Part shown: positions 35,283 to 44,792 of the stretch, in pieces
How the letters are laid out: each line of letters begins with the position of its first letter
How positions within the stretch are numbered: the stretch's first letter is position 1
DNA from: Oceanihabitans sp. 2_MG-2023
GTDB taxonomy: Bacteria; Bacteroidota; Bacteroidia; Flavobacteriales; Flavobacteriaceae
NCBI RefSeq assembly: GCF_030547245.1
Contig: NZ_JAUOQT010000008.1
Span: 62,001 to 126,000, forward strand
Direction of reading: 5' to 3'
Length of the DNA: 64,000 nucleotides
Notes under the pieces: model-generated
Seen by the model: the letters and a program-made list of their open reading frames with translations, nothing else
Databases searched by the model: none
What the model was told of the DNA's origin: nothing
Program-made: the position numbers and the translations under genes

Positions 35283-36284
35283 TTATCGATATTCTTTTTT
35301 ATAAATTTTTATTATTACGATAAGTAGGCTTAATAATAATGGACCAAAAATTAATCCTATAAAACCAAATAAAGGCACACCAATAATAACACCAATTAAG
35401 GTAATTAATGGGTGTACATTGTCTAGTTTTTGTAACACATAAAGTCTTATAATATTATCTGTAGATCCAACAATTAGTATTCCGTATAATAAAATTCCCC
35501 AAGCCTGAAAAGCATCACTATTGGCATAGGTTATTATAAATGCTGGAATAATACCTAACATGCCACCTACAAATGGAATCATAGATCCAATAGTAACCAT
35601 TACAAACCAAAAAACGGGGTTCTCAATTCCAAAAATAAGGAAACCAATAAGCGCTACAACACCTTGTGCGATGGCAACTAAAGGGATTCCTATTGCATTA
35701 GAGCGCACCATAATACTAATGTCATCTCCTATAATTTTTAAATTATCGGTACTTATAGGTATGTATTCAAATAGACTTTCTCTTAATTTTCTTCGGTTCG
35801 TTAGCATATAATAAAGCAAAAAATACATAATAAATATAGAAATAGTAACTTCAAAAGTACTTCCTGCAAAACTTTGTAACTTTTCTGAAATAATTGATGA
35901 AACTTGAGAAGAGTCTATTTGATCATTTATATTAAACCCTAATAGGTTTTCCATTTTTTTAAACTGAGATGTTAGCGCATTAATAACGCGTTCCGAGTTT
36001 TCAGAAACATTACTTATTTTGTTACTTAGCATAAGTACAATACCTAAAACAGGTAATAGTATACAGATAACAGATAAAGCTAGTAAAACGAAAACCGCAA
36101 GTTGTGAATTCCATCCTTTTGCTACCATTTTCCTCATGGGTTTTCGTAGTAAAACATAAAAAGTTATTGCTCCTAGTACACCTGAAAAATATGGTGCCAT
36201 TTCGAATATAATTATTGCCGCAATGCCTAGTATTAAGGAAAGCAAAAATATTTGATTGATAATTTTCTGACTAATATGATCCAC
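35283..36284 (-). CDS. AI-2E family transporter
   Basis: 333 residues with eight or so membrane helices and a soluble helical segment in the middle (about 90-150). The C-terminal half shows the family pattern: 'FGIENPVFWFVMVTIGSMIPFVGGMLGIIPAF' (in part) and 'HPLITLIGVIIGVPLFGFIGLIFGPLLLSLL' (in part). Family members include the autoinducer-2 exporter TqsA and Na+/H+ antiporters, so the substrate is uncertain. Downstream of the BrkB-family gene on the same strand, 21 bases apart. Confidence 0.88.
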   Translation of the reverse strand: MDHISQKIINQIFLLSLILGIAAIIIFEMAPYFSGVLGAITFYVLLRKPMRKMVAKGWNSQLAVFVLLALSVICILLPVLGIVLMLSNKISNVSENSERVINALTSQFKKMENLLGFNINDQIDSSQVSSIISEKLQSFAGSTFEVTISIFIMYFLLYYMLTNRRKLRESLFEYIPISTDNLKIIGDDISIMVRSNAIGIPLVAIAQGVVALIGFLIFGIENPVFWFVMVTIGSMIPFVGGMLGIIPAFIITYANSDAFQAWGILLYGILIVGSTDNIIRLYVLQKLDNVHPLITLIGVIIGVPLFGFIGLIFGPLLLSLLIVIIKIYKKEYR

Positions 36285-36305
36285 TTTGAATAGAGGTTTT
36301 AATTA

Positions 36306-37211
36306 TTATTTGTTATGTATAGATTCACTTGTTGGTTTAATTCCAAAACCATATTTTTCAGCATAAACTCTAGTGAATTCTGCTCCAAAAAACAAAATTA
36401 AACAGGAGTATGATACCCATAGTAGTATTAAAACCACTGTTCCTGCTGCACCATAAGTGGAATCAAAATCTGCACGTCCAAAATAAAGACCTAATAAGAA
36501 CTTACCTAGAACAAATAAGATAGCAGTAATAAATGCGCCAATCCAAACGGATTTCCATTTTATTTTTGCATTTGGCAAATATTTAAATAAGAGAGCAAAA
36601 AGTACAGTAACCATGCTTAAAGAAAGAATGATATCTATAAAATAGGCTAAATAAACGATTACATCCGGGAAATTTCTGCTTAAAAATTTTGTAAGCGCAG
36701 AAATACCTGCAGTAATTATAAAACTAATCAACAGTAAAAAACCTAAGACTAAAATGAAAGTAAAACTTCTAGCTCTATTTAATAACATTCGCCAAAATGT
36801 TAATTGTAATGCAGCATCTATTTTCCAAATTTGATTTATAGAGATTTGTAAATGGTAGAAAACTCCAGAAGCACCAAAAACTAAAGTCCCAATGCCAATA
36901 ATGGTAGAAACAATGTTTTTATCTGCATCTTGTGTTTCCGAAATCATTGTTTCTACCGCAGTTGCAGTATCTCTTCCTAAGGCCGTTGATATTTCATTAG
37001 TTAATTCACCTTTAACTACCTCTTCTCCTAGAATAGCACCAATTACATTAATAATTATTACTAATAACCCAGGCATAGATAGGATAGCATAGTAGGCAAC
37101 AACAGCACTTAATCGAAATGGGTTTTCTGCATTCCAATCTTTATAGGTTTTAATTAGTAAATTGGGTAAATCTGCTAATTTAAATTTAGAATGTGGTTTT
37201 GTGTTTTGCAA
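36306..37211 (-). CDS. YihY/BrkB family membrane protein
   Basis: 301 residues, six membrane helices. 'AENPFRLSAVVAYYAILSMPGLL' (in part) and 'GASGVFYHLQISINQIW' and 'GAAGTVVLILLWVSYSCLILFFGAEFTRVY' (in part) are family landmarks of the YihY/UPF0761 proteins, once called ribonuclease BN in error. Function is unresolved. Likely cotranscribed with the AI-2E family gene that follows; divergent from trxB. Confidence 0.9.
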   Translation of the reverse strand: MQNTKPHSKFKLADLPNLLIKTYKDWNAENPFRLSAVVAYYAILSMPGLLVIIINVIGAILGEEVVKGELTNEISTALGRDTATAVETMISETQDADKNIVSTIIGIGTLVFGASGVFYHLQISINQIWKIDAALQLTFWRMLLNRARSFTFILVLGFLLLISFIITAGISALTKFLSRNFPDVIVYLAYFIDIILSLSMVTVLFALLFKYLPNAKIKWKSVWIGAFITAILFVLGKFLLGLYFGRADFDSTYGAAGTVVLILLWVSYSCLILFFGAEFTRVYAEKYGFGIKPTSESIHNK

Positions 37212-37395
37212 TGTTTTAAGTTTTTCATAAATTAAGTTATTTCGGATATTTAAATACCTTAATCGATATTTTTTTTAACCCAAAAAATAATTAGAGAATT
37301 ATTGAAGAAGATAGAAGCGTTTTTTTATATCAATTATTCTTATGTTTTAATAACAACTGTTGATAACTTAAATGTAAGTTTTCTATCAAAAATCC

Positions 37396-37403
37396 TACTT
37401 TTG
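37396..37403 (+). promoter_or_regulatory. Candidate -7 box of trxB
   Basis: TACTTTTG matches TAnnTTTG exactly, 24 bases upstream of the ATG. A -33 TTTG is not evident at the usual distance, so support is partial. Confidence 0.5.
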
Positions 37404-37427
37404 TATACCTAATAAGATACTAAAATT

Positions 37428-38411
37428 ATGTCTGATACAATTGAAAAAGTAAAATGCTTAATTATTGGTTCTGGACCTGCTGGTTATACAGCTGCGATCT
37501 ATGCCGCTAGAGCAAATATGAAACCTGTTTTGTACCAAGGTACACAACCGGGTGGTCAATTAACTACAACTAACGAAGTTGAGAATTTTCCTGGTTATCC
37601 TGACGGTATTACCGGACCTGAAATGATGATGGAGCTACAAAAACAAGCAGAACGTTTTGAAACTGATGTTCGTAATGGTTGGATAACGAAGGTAGATTTT
37701 TCAGGAGATGTTCATAAAGTTTGGGTAAATGAAACGAAAGAAATTCATTGCGATACTGTAATTATTTCTACTGGTGCCTCAGCAAAATATTTAGGATTAG
37801 AGTCTGAACAAAAATATTTAAAACTTGGAGGCGGTGTTTCTGCTTGTGCTGTTTGTGATGGGTTTTTCTATAGAAACCATGAAGTGGTTATAGTTGGAGC
37901 AGGAGATAGTGCTTGCGAAGAAGCACATTATTTATCGAAACTTTGTAAAAAAGTAACGATGTTAGTAAGACGTGACGAATTTAGAGCTTCTAAAATTATG
38001 GCTGCTCGTGTTGCTAATACAGAAAATATTGAAATTCTTTTTAATACGGAAACGGATGAAGTTTTAGGTGACGGACAAGTAGTAACTGGAGTACGAGTAG
38101 TAAATAATAAAACCAATGAAAAACACGATATTCCTGCAACAGGTTTTTTTGTAGCTATTGGGCATAAACCAAATACGGATATTTTTAAAGACGATATAGA
38201 TTTAGACCCAACAGGTTATATTGTTTATGCAAAACCAGGAACCTCAAAAACAAATGTGGAAGGTGTTTTTGTAAGTGGTGATGCTGCAGATCATGTTTAC
38301 AGACAAGCTATTACTGCTGCTGGAACAGGATGTATGGCTGCTTTAGATGCGGAGCGTTATTTAGCTGCTAAAGACTCGACTTTTGAGGTGAGTACTTCTA
38401 ATTATAACTAG
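37428..38411 (+). CDS. trxB: Thioredoxin-disulfide reductase
   Basis: 327 residues. Reduces thioredoxin with NADPH through FAD. FAD-binding 'IGSGPAGYTAAIYAARA' (14-30), the redox pair in 'CAVCDG' (about 139-144), NADPH-binding 'VGAGDSACEEA', and 'GVFVSGDAAD' near the end are all present. Length is standard. Single gene with its own promoter candidate and a strong hairpin terminator 21 bases downstream. Confidence 0.97.
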   Translation: MSDTIEKVKCLIIGSGPAGYTAAIYAARANMKPVLYQGTQPGGQLTTTNEVENFPGYPDGITGPEMMMELQKQAERFETDVRNGWITKVDFSGDVHKVWVNETKEIHCDTVIISTGASAKYLGLESEQKYLKLGGGVSACAVCDGFFYRNHEVVIVGAGDSACEEAHYLSKLCKKVTMLVRRDEFRASKIMAARVANTENIEILFNTETDEVLGDGQVVTGVRVVNNKTNEKHDIPATGFFVAIGHKPNTDIFKDDIDLDPTGYIVYAKPGTSKTNVEGVFVSGDAADHVYRQAITAAGTGCMAALDAERYLAAKDSTFEVSTSNYN

Positions 38412-38431
38412 AAGTATAAAATACAAGTATT

Positions 38432-38471
38432 AAAAAGTGGCTAATGTTTAATTAAACTTTAGCCACTTTTT
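38432..38471. terminator. Terminator after trxB
   Basis: A perfect 13-bp stem, AAAAAGTGGCTAA (38432-38444) with TTAGCCACTTTTT (38459-38471), 14-base AT-rich loop. It sits between two converging genes and may serve both. Confidence 0.85.
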
Positions 38472-38510
38472 AATATAAGTAGATGTGGAGAAATTTAACA
38501 CACACATCTT

Positions 38511-39359
38511 TTATATTTTCTTTTTATGTAATGTTGAGGTGTCTTTAAATTTATTTATAGTAATCTTAGGATCACCATAAAGATGCACATCACTTGTTCC
38601 TGAGGTTTCTAAAGTTAAATCATTTACTACATGTATTGTAGCATCACTAGAATCTTCAATAACTAAATTACAAGTATTGATAGATAAGTTTTTTGCCGAA
38701 AAATCGGAGGAGTTTATCGTGTTAAGTGTAGCGTGTTCTACATCACCTTCTAACTTTGCATAAGCACTTTGGTACATATCTATTTGTAAACTATCCGTTT
38801 CGATTAAAGCTTCGGTTTTACTGTTTTCGTTAAGTTCGATTAACACCTTATCGCTTTCTATATTAAGTTTTGATTTAGAACTAATCCCAAATGTGGATTT
38901 ATTGTTATTTGTTAGTGTGAATTGTTTGTTTTTAATATTTAAAAACGCCTTAGAGTAGTCATTAATTATTAATATCAAAGAATCGTTTTTTAAGGTGTTT
39001 GCAGCACTCACTTCTGCATCTTCATTAATTTCTATTTTACGAAGTGATTTAGTAATATTCACTACTATATTTAATTTTTTACTAGATTGAATTTTTGCAG
39101 AAGTACTAAAATGAAGCACACTATCTTTTACAGAAAACTCAATAATATCATGTAAGTTTTCGTCGGTTTCAATTTCTACCGATGCAGCATCGCTTTGTAT
39201 TAATTCAATTTCAAATTTTTCACCAAAAGAAATGGTGTTAAAATCATCTATTAAAGTTTCTACTGTAGTAACATTTTTATTTCCTTTTACTTTTTCTTGA
39301 GCAAAACTTGAAATTGCTAGTGTAGCAATACACAGTGTTATGAGCCATTTTTTAGCCAT
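38511..39359 (-). CDS. Exported GIN-domain (DUF2807) protein
   Basis: 282 residues with a signal peptide ('LAISSFAQ', cleaved near residue 20). The mature protein is a run of short beta strands with a repeating 'I.I...S.A.V.....' pattern, the putative autotransporter adhesin head GIN domain. 'FNTISFGEKFEIELIQSDAASVEIE' (in part) is the typical opening. These proteins often lie with PspC and PadR genes, as here. Envelope-stress role is inferred. Confidence 0.8.
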   Translation of the reverse strand: MAKKWLITLCIATLAISSFAQEKVKGNKNVTTVETLIDDFNTISFGEKFEIELIQSDAASVEIETDENLHDIIEFSVKDSVLHFSTSAKIQSSKKLNIVVNITKSLRKIEINEDAEVSAANTLKNDSLILIINDYSKAFLNIKNKQFTLTNNNKSTFGISSKSKLNIESDKVLIELNENSKTEALIETDSLQIDMYQSAYAKLEGDVEHATLNTINSSDFSAKNLSINTCNLVIEDSSDATIHVVNDLTLETSGTSDVHLYGDPKITINKFKDTSTLHKKKI

Positions 39360-39396
39360 TTATTTTAAAGTTAATAGTTATACTACAAATATATAC

Positions 39397-39440
39397 AAAA
39401 ACCATCCCAAACTTGATTTTAAGTTTGAAATGGTTTTTTT
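39397..39440. terminator. Interrupted hairpin with T run upstream of the GIN gene
   Basis: AAAAACCAT and ATGGTTTTTTT pair (39397-39405 with 39430-39440) with a second stem AAACTT/AAGTTT inside, separated by mismatches. Located between the PspC operon end and the GIN gene, close to the latter's promoter region (a TATATTTG box lies at 39386-39393 on the minus strand), so it may end transcription from the PspC operon instead. The remaining ~200 bases to 39651 show no gene. Confidence 0.5.
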
Positions 39441-39650
39441 GTACTGGAAAAAATCAGTACAACTGGATTAATTGGTTGGTTTTAACTCTTTGCTAAAATA
39501 AAATATCCAATGCTATTTTTATTATAGCCCCTACTAAATTGATCATAATTGTTTGTTTTTTGATTGATTAATTAATGATTCAAATATTATACTTTTTGTT
39601 AGTGATTAATAACTTTAATATCTGACTTGTTGATTTATTAGGATGAATTG

Positions 39651-41474
39651 TTAATCGTTTTCCGTTGATATTTTTATTCCATCTTCGTCAATTTTAACTT
39701 TAATGTCCTCCGAGTTTCCTCGAACACCATCTTCATCTATTTTTAAATTAGAGTCTTTGGTTTTTAGTTCTAAACCTTCATCATCTATTATAAGACTAGA
39801 GCCTTTGTCATTATTGACATCAATATTTAATTTGTAATTTTTATCCTCTTCCTCTTTTTCAGTACAATCTAAACAAGTTGCTTCATCATCTAATACTTTT
39901 AAAATGTGGCCAGAATCTTTATAATTAACTAAATTATTATTGGAGGTATAATAGTTTAAAAAGGATCTAGTATTCTTGTTTAAGTTTATAACTGTTCCTT
40001 CGGGTACATATAAAATTAATCTTACTTCTTGATCACTAAATTTATTATCTGCATTGGTTGTTAAATACGAGTCGAATTGTAATGTATTATTAACAAGCGC
40101 ATAATTATAATCTATGTTTTCGGCACGTTCTTTAGCCGTTTGAAAACTTCTACCATCTGCATTTTTTTCAATGTGTAAAGTAGCTACAGAGTCTTGTGTA
40201 GACCTAATAACTATTTTTACGTCTGATGAAAAAATATATTTTTGGTCATCATCTCCATAAACTAGATGAAACGAATTATTATTTCTTTGCATACTTTTGT
40301 TGTAGTCATTATTGTCTATCATCTTAATATTTAAAGTGTCAATTGTTGCCATACTATATACTTCTTTATGTTTAATAGTTGCATCAAAAGCATGTTCTGT
40401 AGCTTGTGTAACACCAATAACAACAAGACCTATTATAGCCATTAACCATAAACCAAGTAAAGAGTATTTTGCAATATTACCAATAGATTTTAGGTTATTA
40501 ATTAATATCTTTAGACCTAAATAGAATACAAAGAAAAATGGGATTCCAATTGCAAATAAAGCCAATAGAGAAACTAACCAAACGGGAGTTCCTGCAGCAT
40601 TTGCGGTATCTACTATGTCAAATCCTGGTACGTTAATGGCATCAGAAATGCCTACCGTAAACATTCCTATTATTAAACCTATTAAAGCAGAAGCACCTAT
40701 TATTATTAGTATAACTCCAATAAATTTTGCAGCTACTTTTAAGAAAAACATAAAAATATCTCCAATAGTGTCAAAGAACGAAGTAGATGTTGACTTTAAG
40801 GAGTTACTTTTTTTTTTAAAGTCGATGTTTTTTGCTGCATCACTAACCGAATCGGAAACGTTTTTTGCAACATCTTGAACCGTATCTGAAACAGTAACAA
40901 TACCATCTTTAATTTTCTTTTCGATATTACTAATGTTTACCGGTTCTCCTTTCATCATTAGTTTGTCACTTGTGGTAACGGCTTCAGGAAGTAAAATCCA
41001 TAATAAGATATAAAGTAAAACTCCAGTTCCAGCACCAAATATTAAAAGAATCCAAATTAAACGAATCCAAATAGCATCTATACCAAAGTAATGGGATAGT
41101 CCTGCAGAAACACCACCAACATAGGAGTTATCTGTATCTCTAAACAGTTTTCTGCTAGAAGTTTTATTGCTAGAAGAATATTGTTTTGGTTCATCTTCAA
41201 ATATTTCATCGTCTACTATGTAATCTTCGGGTTGCCCCATAATAGTAATTACATCGTCTACTTCTTTAATACCAATAACTTGCTTGTCGTGTTTTACGCG
41301 TTCTGTAAAAAGTTCAGCAATTCTTGCTTCTATGTCAGAAATAATTTCCGAGCGACCTTGAGAGTCTGTAAACGAACGTTTAATAGCCTCCAGATAGCGT
41401 TGTAATTTTGTATATGCATCTTCATCTATATGAAAAAATATACCTGCTAAATTTATGTTGACTGTTTTATTCAT
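39651..41474 (-). CDS. PspC domain membrane protein with long extracytoplasmic tail
   Basis: 607 residues. Residues about 1-95 are a helical cytoplasmic segment; a PspC domain follows ('KLFRDTDNSYVGGVSAGLSHYFGIDAIWIRLIWILLIFGAGTGVLLYILLWILLPE' region, about 108-165), then four more membrane helices (to about 360) and an extended C-terminal domain with GIN-like beta repeats ending in repeated acidic 'KIDEDG' units. The last 60 residues carry three such near-repeats. It overlaps the upstream PadR regulator by 8 bases, a classic PadR-PspC pair in this phylum. Confidence 0.85.
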   Translation of the reverse strand: MNKTVNINLAGIFFHIDEDAYTKLQRYLEAIKRSFTDSQGRSEIISDIEARIAELFTERVKHDKQVIGIKEVDDVITIMGQPEDYIVDDEIFEDEPKQYSSSNKTSSRKLFRDTDNSYVGGVSAGLSHYFGIDAIWIRLIWILLIFGAGTGVLLYILLWILLPEAVTTSDKLMMKGEPVNISNIEKKIKDGIVTVSDTVQDVAKNVSDSVSDAAKNIDFKKKSNSLKSTSTSFFDTIGDIFMFFLKVAAKFIGVILIIIGASALIGLIIGMFTVGISDAINVPGFDIVDTANAAGTPVWLVSLLALFAIGIPFFFVFYLGLKILINNLKSIGNIAKYSLLGLWLMAIIGLVVIGVTQATEHAFDATIKHKEVYSMATIDTLNIKMIDNNDYNKSMQRNNNSFHLVYGDDDQKYIFSSDVKIVIRSTQDSVATLHIEKNADGRSFQTAKERAENIDYNYALVNNTLQFDSYLTTNADNKFSDQEVRLILYVPEGTVINLNKNTRSFLNYYTSNNNLVNYKDSGHILKVLDDEATCLDCTEKEEEDKNYKLNIDVNNDKGSSLIIDDEGLELKTKDSNLKIDEDGVRGNSEDIKVKIDEDGIKISTEND

Positions 41475-41811
41475 TATTTGTTGATTTTTGTCTTGTTACT
41501 ATATTTACTGCGTTTTGTAATTCGCTCCAAGTGGTAGTTAATTCTTTAAGAAACAATTTTCCCGTTTCAGTTAAACCATAATATTTTCTTGGAGGTCCTG
41601 AGGTAGATTCTTCCCATCTGTAATTAAGAAGTCCTGCGTTTTTTAATCTAGTAAGTAAAGGGTAAATTGTTCCTTCTACTACTAAAAGTTTTGCGTCTTT
41701 TAATGTTCCTAGAATTTCTGCAACATACGCATCATCGTCTTTTAAGACCGAGAGTATGCAGTATTCTAGTACACCTTTACGCATTTGTGCTTTTGTGTTT
41801 TCTATCTTCAT
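41467..41811 (-). CDS. PadR family transcriptional regulator
   Basis: 114 residues. Winged helix typical of PadR: 'MRKGVLEYCILSVLKDDDAYVAEIL', in part, 'LLVVEGTIYPLLTRLKNAGLL' and 'PPRKYYGLTETGKLFLKELTTTW'. No C-terminal sensor domain, so subfamily 2 type. Its 3' end overlaps the PspC gene, suggesting direct autoregulation of the pair. Confidence 0.92.
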   Translation of the reverse strand: MKIENTKAQMRKGVLEYCILSVLKDDDAYVAEILGTLKDAKLLVVEGTIYPLLTRLKNAGLLNYRWEESTSGPPRKYYGLTETGKLFLKELTTTWSELQNAVNIVTRQKSTNNE

Positions 41812-41905
41812 AGTTTCCTTTTAATTTTGTTATAACTGTTCATTTTTTGATGATTAAATGGTTGATGATTAATTTGTATTTAACGAGTGATTAATTCGTT
41901 TGAAA

Positions 41906-42352
41906 TTATTTTAAAAAATTGATGGTTAACGGATATTTAAAAAATTCGCCATCTCTTGCTGTTAAACTTGCTTTAATAATAAACACTAGTTCTAATAGAA
42001 AAGCAATAACTGCTAGCCCGGCAAAAGCACCACCAATATATAATAAAGGAGAAGGCTTGTCTAAGTTTATACTAATGTTTTCAAAAGCATTAATATTTAT
42101 AAAATCTATTTGTTTAAAAATATTAAAGATGAAAAACGGAACCGTTAGCAACCCTATTACAATACTATATAGTAAAATACTTATCTGAAAATTAATAGCC
42201 TGCTTTCCGTGTGCATCTACAAATTCTGATTTATCCTTATTAGCAACCCAAAGTATTATTGGTCCAAGAAAATTTCCTAAAGGAATAATGAATCTTGAAA
42301 ACGTAGATAAATGTATAAAAGTTGCAATGTTTTTTTGATGGTTGTTTACCAT
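41906..42352 (-). CDS. DUF4870 membrane protein
   Basis: 148 residues, three membrane helices. 'FSRFIIPLGNFLGPIILWVANKDKSEFVDAHGKQAINFQISILLY' (seen in part) is the signature of DUF4870/TIC20-like proteins. In Flavobacteriia these genes sit with PspC/PadR, as here 95 bases upstream of padR. A TATATTTG -7 box is at 42382-42389 on the minus strand, 30 bases before the ATG. Function unknown. Confidence 0.85.
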   Translation of the reverse strand: MVNNHQKNIATFIHLSTFSRFIIPLGNFLGPIILWVANKDKSEFVDAHGKQAINFQISILLYSIVIGLLTVPFFIFNIFKQIDFININAFENISINLDKPSPLLYIGGAFAGLAVIAFLLELVFIIKASLTARDGEFFKYPLTINFLK

Positions 42353-42447
42353 GATCTAAAAGTATATAATAGTTTCTTATACAAATATATGTCTTTAAAA
42401 AGGTATTATGTTACGCATAGTACTAAAAATTAACAAAATTTTAACAA

Positions 42448-42478
42448 ATTGAAATGTCAAATATTTTCGATAGTTTTG
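42448..42478 (+). promoter_or_regulatory. Promoter candidate for the DUF4442 gene
   Basis: ATTG (42448-42451), 19 bases, TAGTTTTG (42471-42478): the -7 box is an exact TAnnTTTG. Its position rules out the longer reading-frame start at 42449 and supports the ATG at 42497. Confidence 0.6.
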
Positions 42479-42496
42479 GTGAAAATTATATCTATA

Positions 42497-42958
42497 ATGA
42501 AGCTAACACCTAGAAAAATTAATACTTTTAATCTGTTTAAGTTACCATCCGTTTTTTTTACAGGAGTACGAGTAAAATCTATTAATAATGAAGCTTGTAC
42601 TGTATATGTTAAACATAGATGGATAAATCAAAATCCTTTTAAATCTATGTTTTGGGCTGTGCAAGGTATGGCTGCCGAATTAACAACTGGTGCTTTAATG
42701 CTAATGAAAATTAAAGAAAGTGGAAAAAACATTTCTATGCTAGTAGCAAATAATAATGCCACTTTTACTAAAAAAGCGACAGGTAAAATTATGTTTGCTT
42801 GTAATGATGGAAATAAAATCGATGATGCAATTGCTAAAGCTATAGAAACTGGCGAAGGGCAAACCATTTGGATGCAATCTACAGGAACGAATGCAGATGG
42901 AGTAGAAGTATCAGTATTTAATTTTGAATGGAGTATAAAAGTGAAGTCTAAAAAGTAA
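42497..42958 (+). CDS. DUF4442 hotdog-fold protein
   Basis: 153 residues from the ATG at 42497. Resembles DUF4442, a branch of the hotdog thioesterases: 'RVKSINNEACTVYVKHRWINQNPFKSMFWAVQGMAAELTTG' (seen in part) with Asn-Pro and the acidic residue in the central helix 'MAAELTTGALM'. The substrate is likely an acyl-thioester, unproved. An upstream promoter box fixes the start. Followed by the AIM24/TIGR00266 gene 62 bases downstream. Confidence 0.8.
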   Translation: MKLTPRKINTFNLFKLPSVFFTGVRVKSINNEACTVYVKHRWINQNPFKSMFWAVQGMAAELTTGALMLMKIKESGKNISMLVANNNATFTKKATGKIMFACNDGNKIDDAIAKAIETGEGQTIWMQSTGTNADGVEVSVFNFEWSIKVKSKK

Positions 42959-43020
42959 TTTGTAACAAAAATTAAAACAAAACTACTCATATACATATTA
43001 ATCAAATAAACCAATAAAAA

Positions 43021-43821
43021 ATGACAGCACACGAAATCGATTACAGAATATATGGTGAAGAAATGCAATACGTAGAAATTGAGTTAGATCCTCAAGAGGG
43101 TGTTGTAGCAGAATCTGGAAGTTTTATGATGATGGATGATGGTATTAAAATGGAAACCATTTTTGGTGATGGCTCGCAAAAAGATACTGGCTTTTTAGGT
43201 AAGATTTTAGGGGCGGGAAAACGTATTCTTACAGGAGAGAGTTTGTTTATGACTGCTTTTTATAACAATCTTGACGGTAAACGTAATGTAAGTTTTGCTT
43301 CGCCTTATCCAGGAAAAATAATACCAATTGATTTAACCGAATTTGGCGGAAAGTTTATTTGCCAGAAAGATGCATTTTTATGTGCAGCTAAAGGAGTAAG
43401 TATAGGTGTAGAGTTTTCTAAAAAGCTAGGAAGAGGTTTATTTGGAGGAGAAGGTTTTATCATGCAAAAATTAGAAGGTGATGGTATGGCGTTTGTTCAT
43501 GCTGGAGGTACCATGGCTAAAAAGGAATTAAAAGCTGGGCAAACTTTACGTGTAGATACAGGCTGTATTATTGGCTTTGACCAAACCGTACATTATGATA
43601 TTGAATTTGTTGGTGGTATTAAAAATACCGTCTTTGGAGGAGAAGGTCTATTCTTTGCAAAGCTTGAAGGTCCTGGAACTGTTTTTGTACAATCTTTACC
43701 TTTTAGCAGATTAGCAGGAAGAGTATTAGCAAGTGCACCAAGAACAGGAAGTAGTAGTAAAGGAGAAGGTAGTATACTAGGTGGAATTGGCGATTTACTA
43801 GATGGAGATAATAGATTTTAG
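43021..43821 (+). CDS. AIM24/TIGR00266 family protein
   Basis: 266 residues of beta-rich repeats, with 'VELDPQEGVVAESGSFMMMD', 'GGEGFIMQKLEGDGMAFVHAGG' (in part) and 'FGGEGLFFAKLEGPGTVFVQSLPF' (in part), the family marks of TIGR00266 (yeast AIM24-like). The tail is a Gly/Ser-rich stretch. Function in bacteria is unknown. Single gene or second in a unit with DUF4442. Confidence 0.9.
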   Translation: MTAHEIDYRIYGEEMQYVEIELDPQEGVVAESGSFMMMDDGIKMETIFGDGSQKDTGFLGKILGAGKRILTGESLFMTAFYNNLDGKRNVSFASPYPGKIIPIDLTEFGGKFICQKDAFLCAAKGVSIGVEFSKKLGRGLFGGEGFIMQKLEGDGMAFVHAGGTMAKKELKAGQTLRVDTGCIIGFDQTVHYDIEFVGGIKNTVFGGEGLFFAKLEGPGTVFVQSLPFSRLAGRVLASAPRTGSSSKGEGSILGGIGDLLDGDNRF

Positions 43822-43956
43822 TTAATAACTTTTAGGTGTTAAAGTTTTGTTTAAATAGAAATGCAATGCAGTTTTTTCACTATATTTAATCCATATATAA
43901 ACAAATAGCCTATAAAACATTTCTACTTTTTTATTTCAACTAAACCTAATAAAATT

Positions 43957-44154
43957 ATGGCAAGAGCAATGTTCGAGTACACCAAAACGGTACTTAATAA
44001 AGTGAGTTTTGATGCTACTTTGTTTTGTAAAGAAGTGCAAAAAGCTATTAACAGATTATTACCTTATGAAATTGAGGAACTAAAGATATTTGTTGAATCA
44101 CTTGTAAAGCAAAACCCAGAACTAAATCAATGTTTAATCTATTTAAAACCATAA
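43957..44154 (+). CDS. Small conserved protein of unknown function
   Basis: 65 residues, helical: 'MARAMFEYTKTVLNKVSFDA', then 'ELKIFVESLVKQNPELNQC' near the end. I have seen this short protein type repeatedly in Flavobacteriia without any functional label. Start is an ATG after an AT-rich leader; a strong terminator begins 4 bases past the stop. No domain recognised. Confidence 0.7.
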   Translation: MARAMFEYTKTVLNKVSFDATLFCKEVQKAINRLLPYEIEELKIFVESLVKQNPELNQCLIYLKP

Positions 44155-44157
44155 ATT

Positions 44158-44184
44158 AAAAGCGACTATAAAGTCGCTTTTTTT
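44158..44184 (+). terminator. Terminator after the 43957 gene
   Basis: AAAAGCGAC pairs with GTCGCTTTT around TATAAA and continues into Ts: a compact, strong hairpin. Confidence 0.88.
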
Positions 44185-44224
44185 AACTAATTTAATTAGA
44201 TTAATTTTAAGTTTCATCTTATCT

Positions 44225-44620
44225 TTGGCCAAAAATATTAAACTGAAAAAAATATTTATTTACATATTGTTATTAGCATTTGCTTTTAAGCCAATGTATT
44301 ATGTAAGTCAAGTGCTTTACTACCAGCTTAATATTGACTATATTGTAGAAACCTATTGTGTTAATAAAGAAAAACCAACGCTACAATGTAATGGTAAATG
44401 TCATTTAGCAAAACAACTGCAACCAACTTCTAACACTAGTAATAGTGATGATGCTATTTCAAGTCTTGTAGAAGCATTTACTTTTGTTTATTATAACGAT
44501 TATCCTTCCTTAATATTTAATACTGTTTTCTTATTAGAAAGCAGAGAAAAATCTTTTTTTTATACTAAAAACTATACTTATAAATTCGAGTATAGTCATT
44601 TTAGACCTCCAACGGTATAA
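44225..44620 (+). CDS. Membrane-anchored Cys-motif protein upstream of mbnP
   Basis: 131 residues. N-terminal membrane helix (about 8-22), then 'TYCVNKEKPTLQCNGKCHL' placing Cys45, Cys55, Cys59 and His60 in a compact C-x9-C-x3-C-H cluster that looks suited to metal binding. The frame begins at a TTG (44225); no in-frame ATG precedes the Cys region except Met24, so the true start is uncertain. It lies just upstream of the MbnP/MbnH-like genes, which suggests a copper context. No family name known to me. Confidence 0.6.
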   Translation: MAKNIKLKKIFIYILLLAFAFKPMYYVSQVLYYQLNIDYIVETYCVNKEKPTLQCNGKCHLAKQLQPTSNTSNSDDAISSLVEAFTFVYYNDYPSLIFNTVFLLESREKSFFYTKNYTYKFEYSHFRPPTV

Positions 44621-44792
44621 TTTTATTTTACGGATTAGACTACTTTTAGAGTCTTTATCAAATAAGCTTTTAAATATTATATAAGCTCGTTTCTATATGC
44701 GAAATGTTGCTTCAACTAGTAATAAATTATTAGGAATAGTATTTAAGATTTTTGATACAAATTAACAATTCAAAATATTTAAATTATACAAA

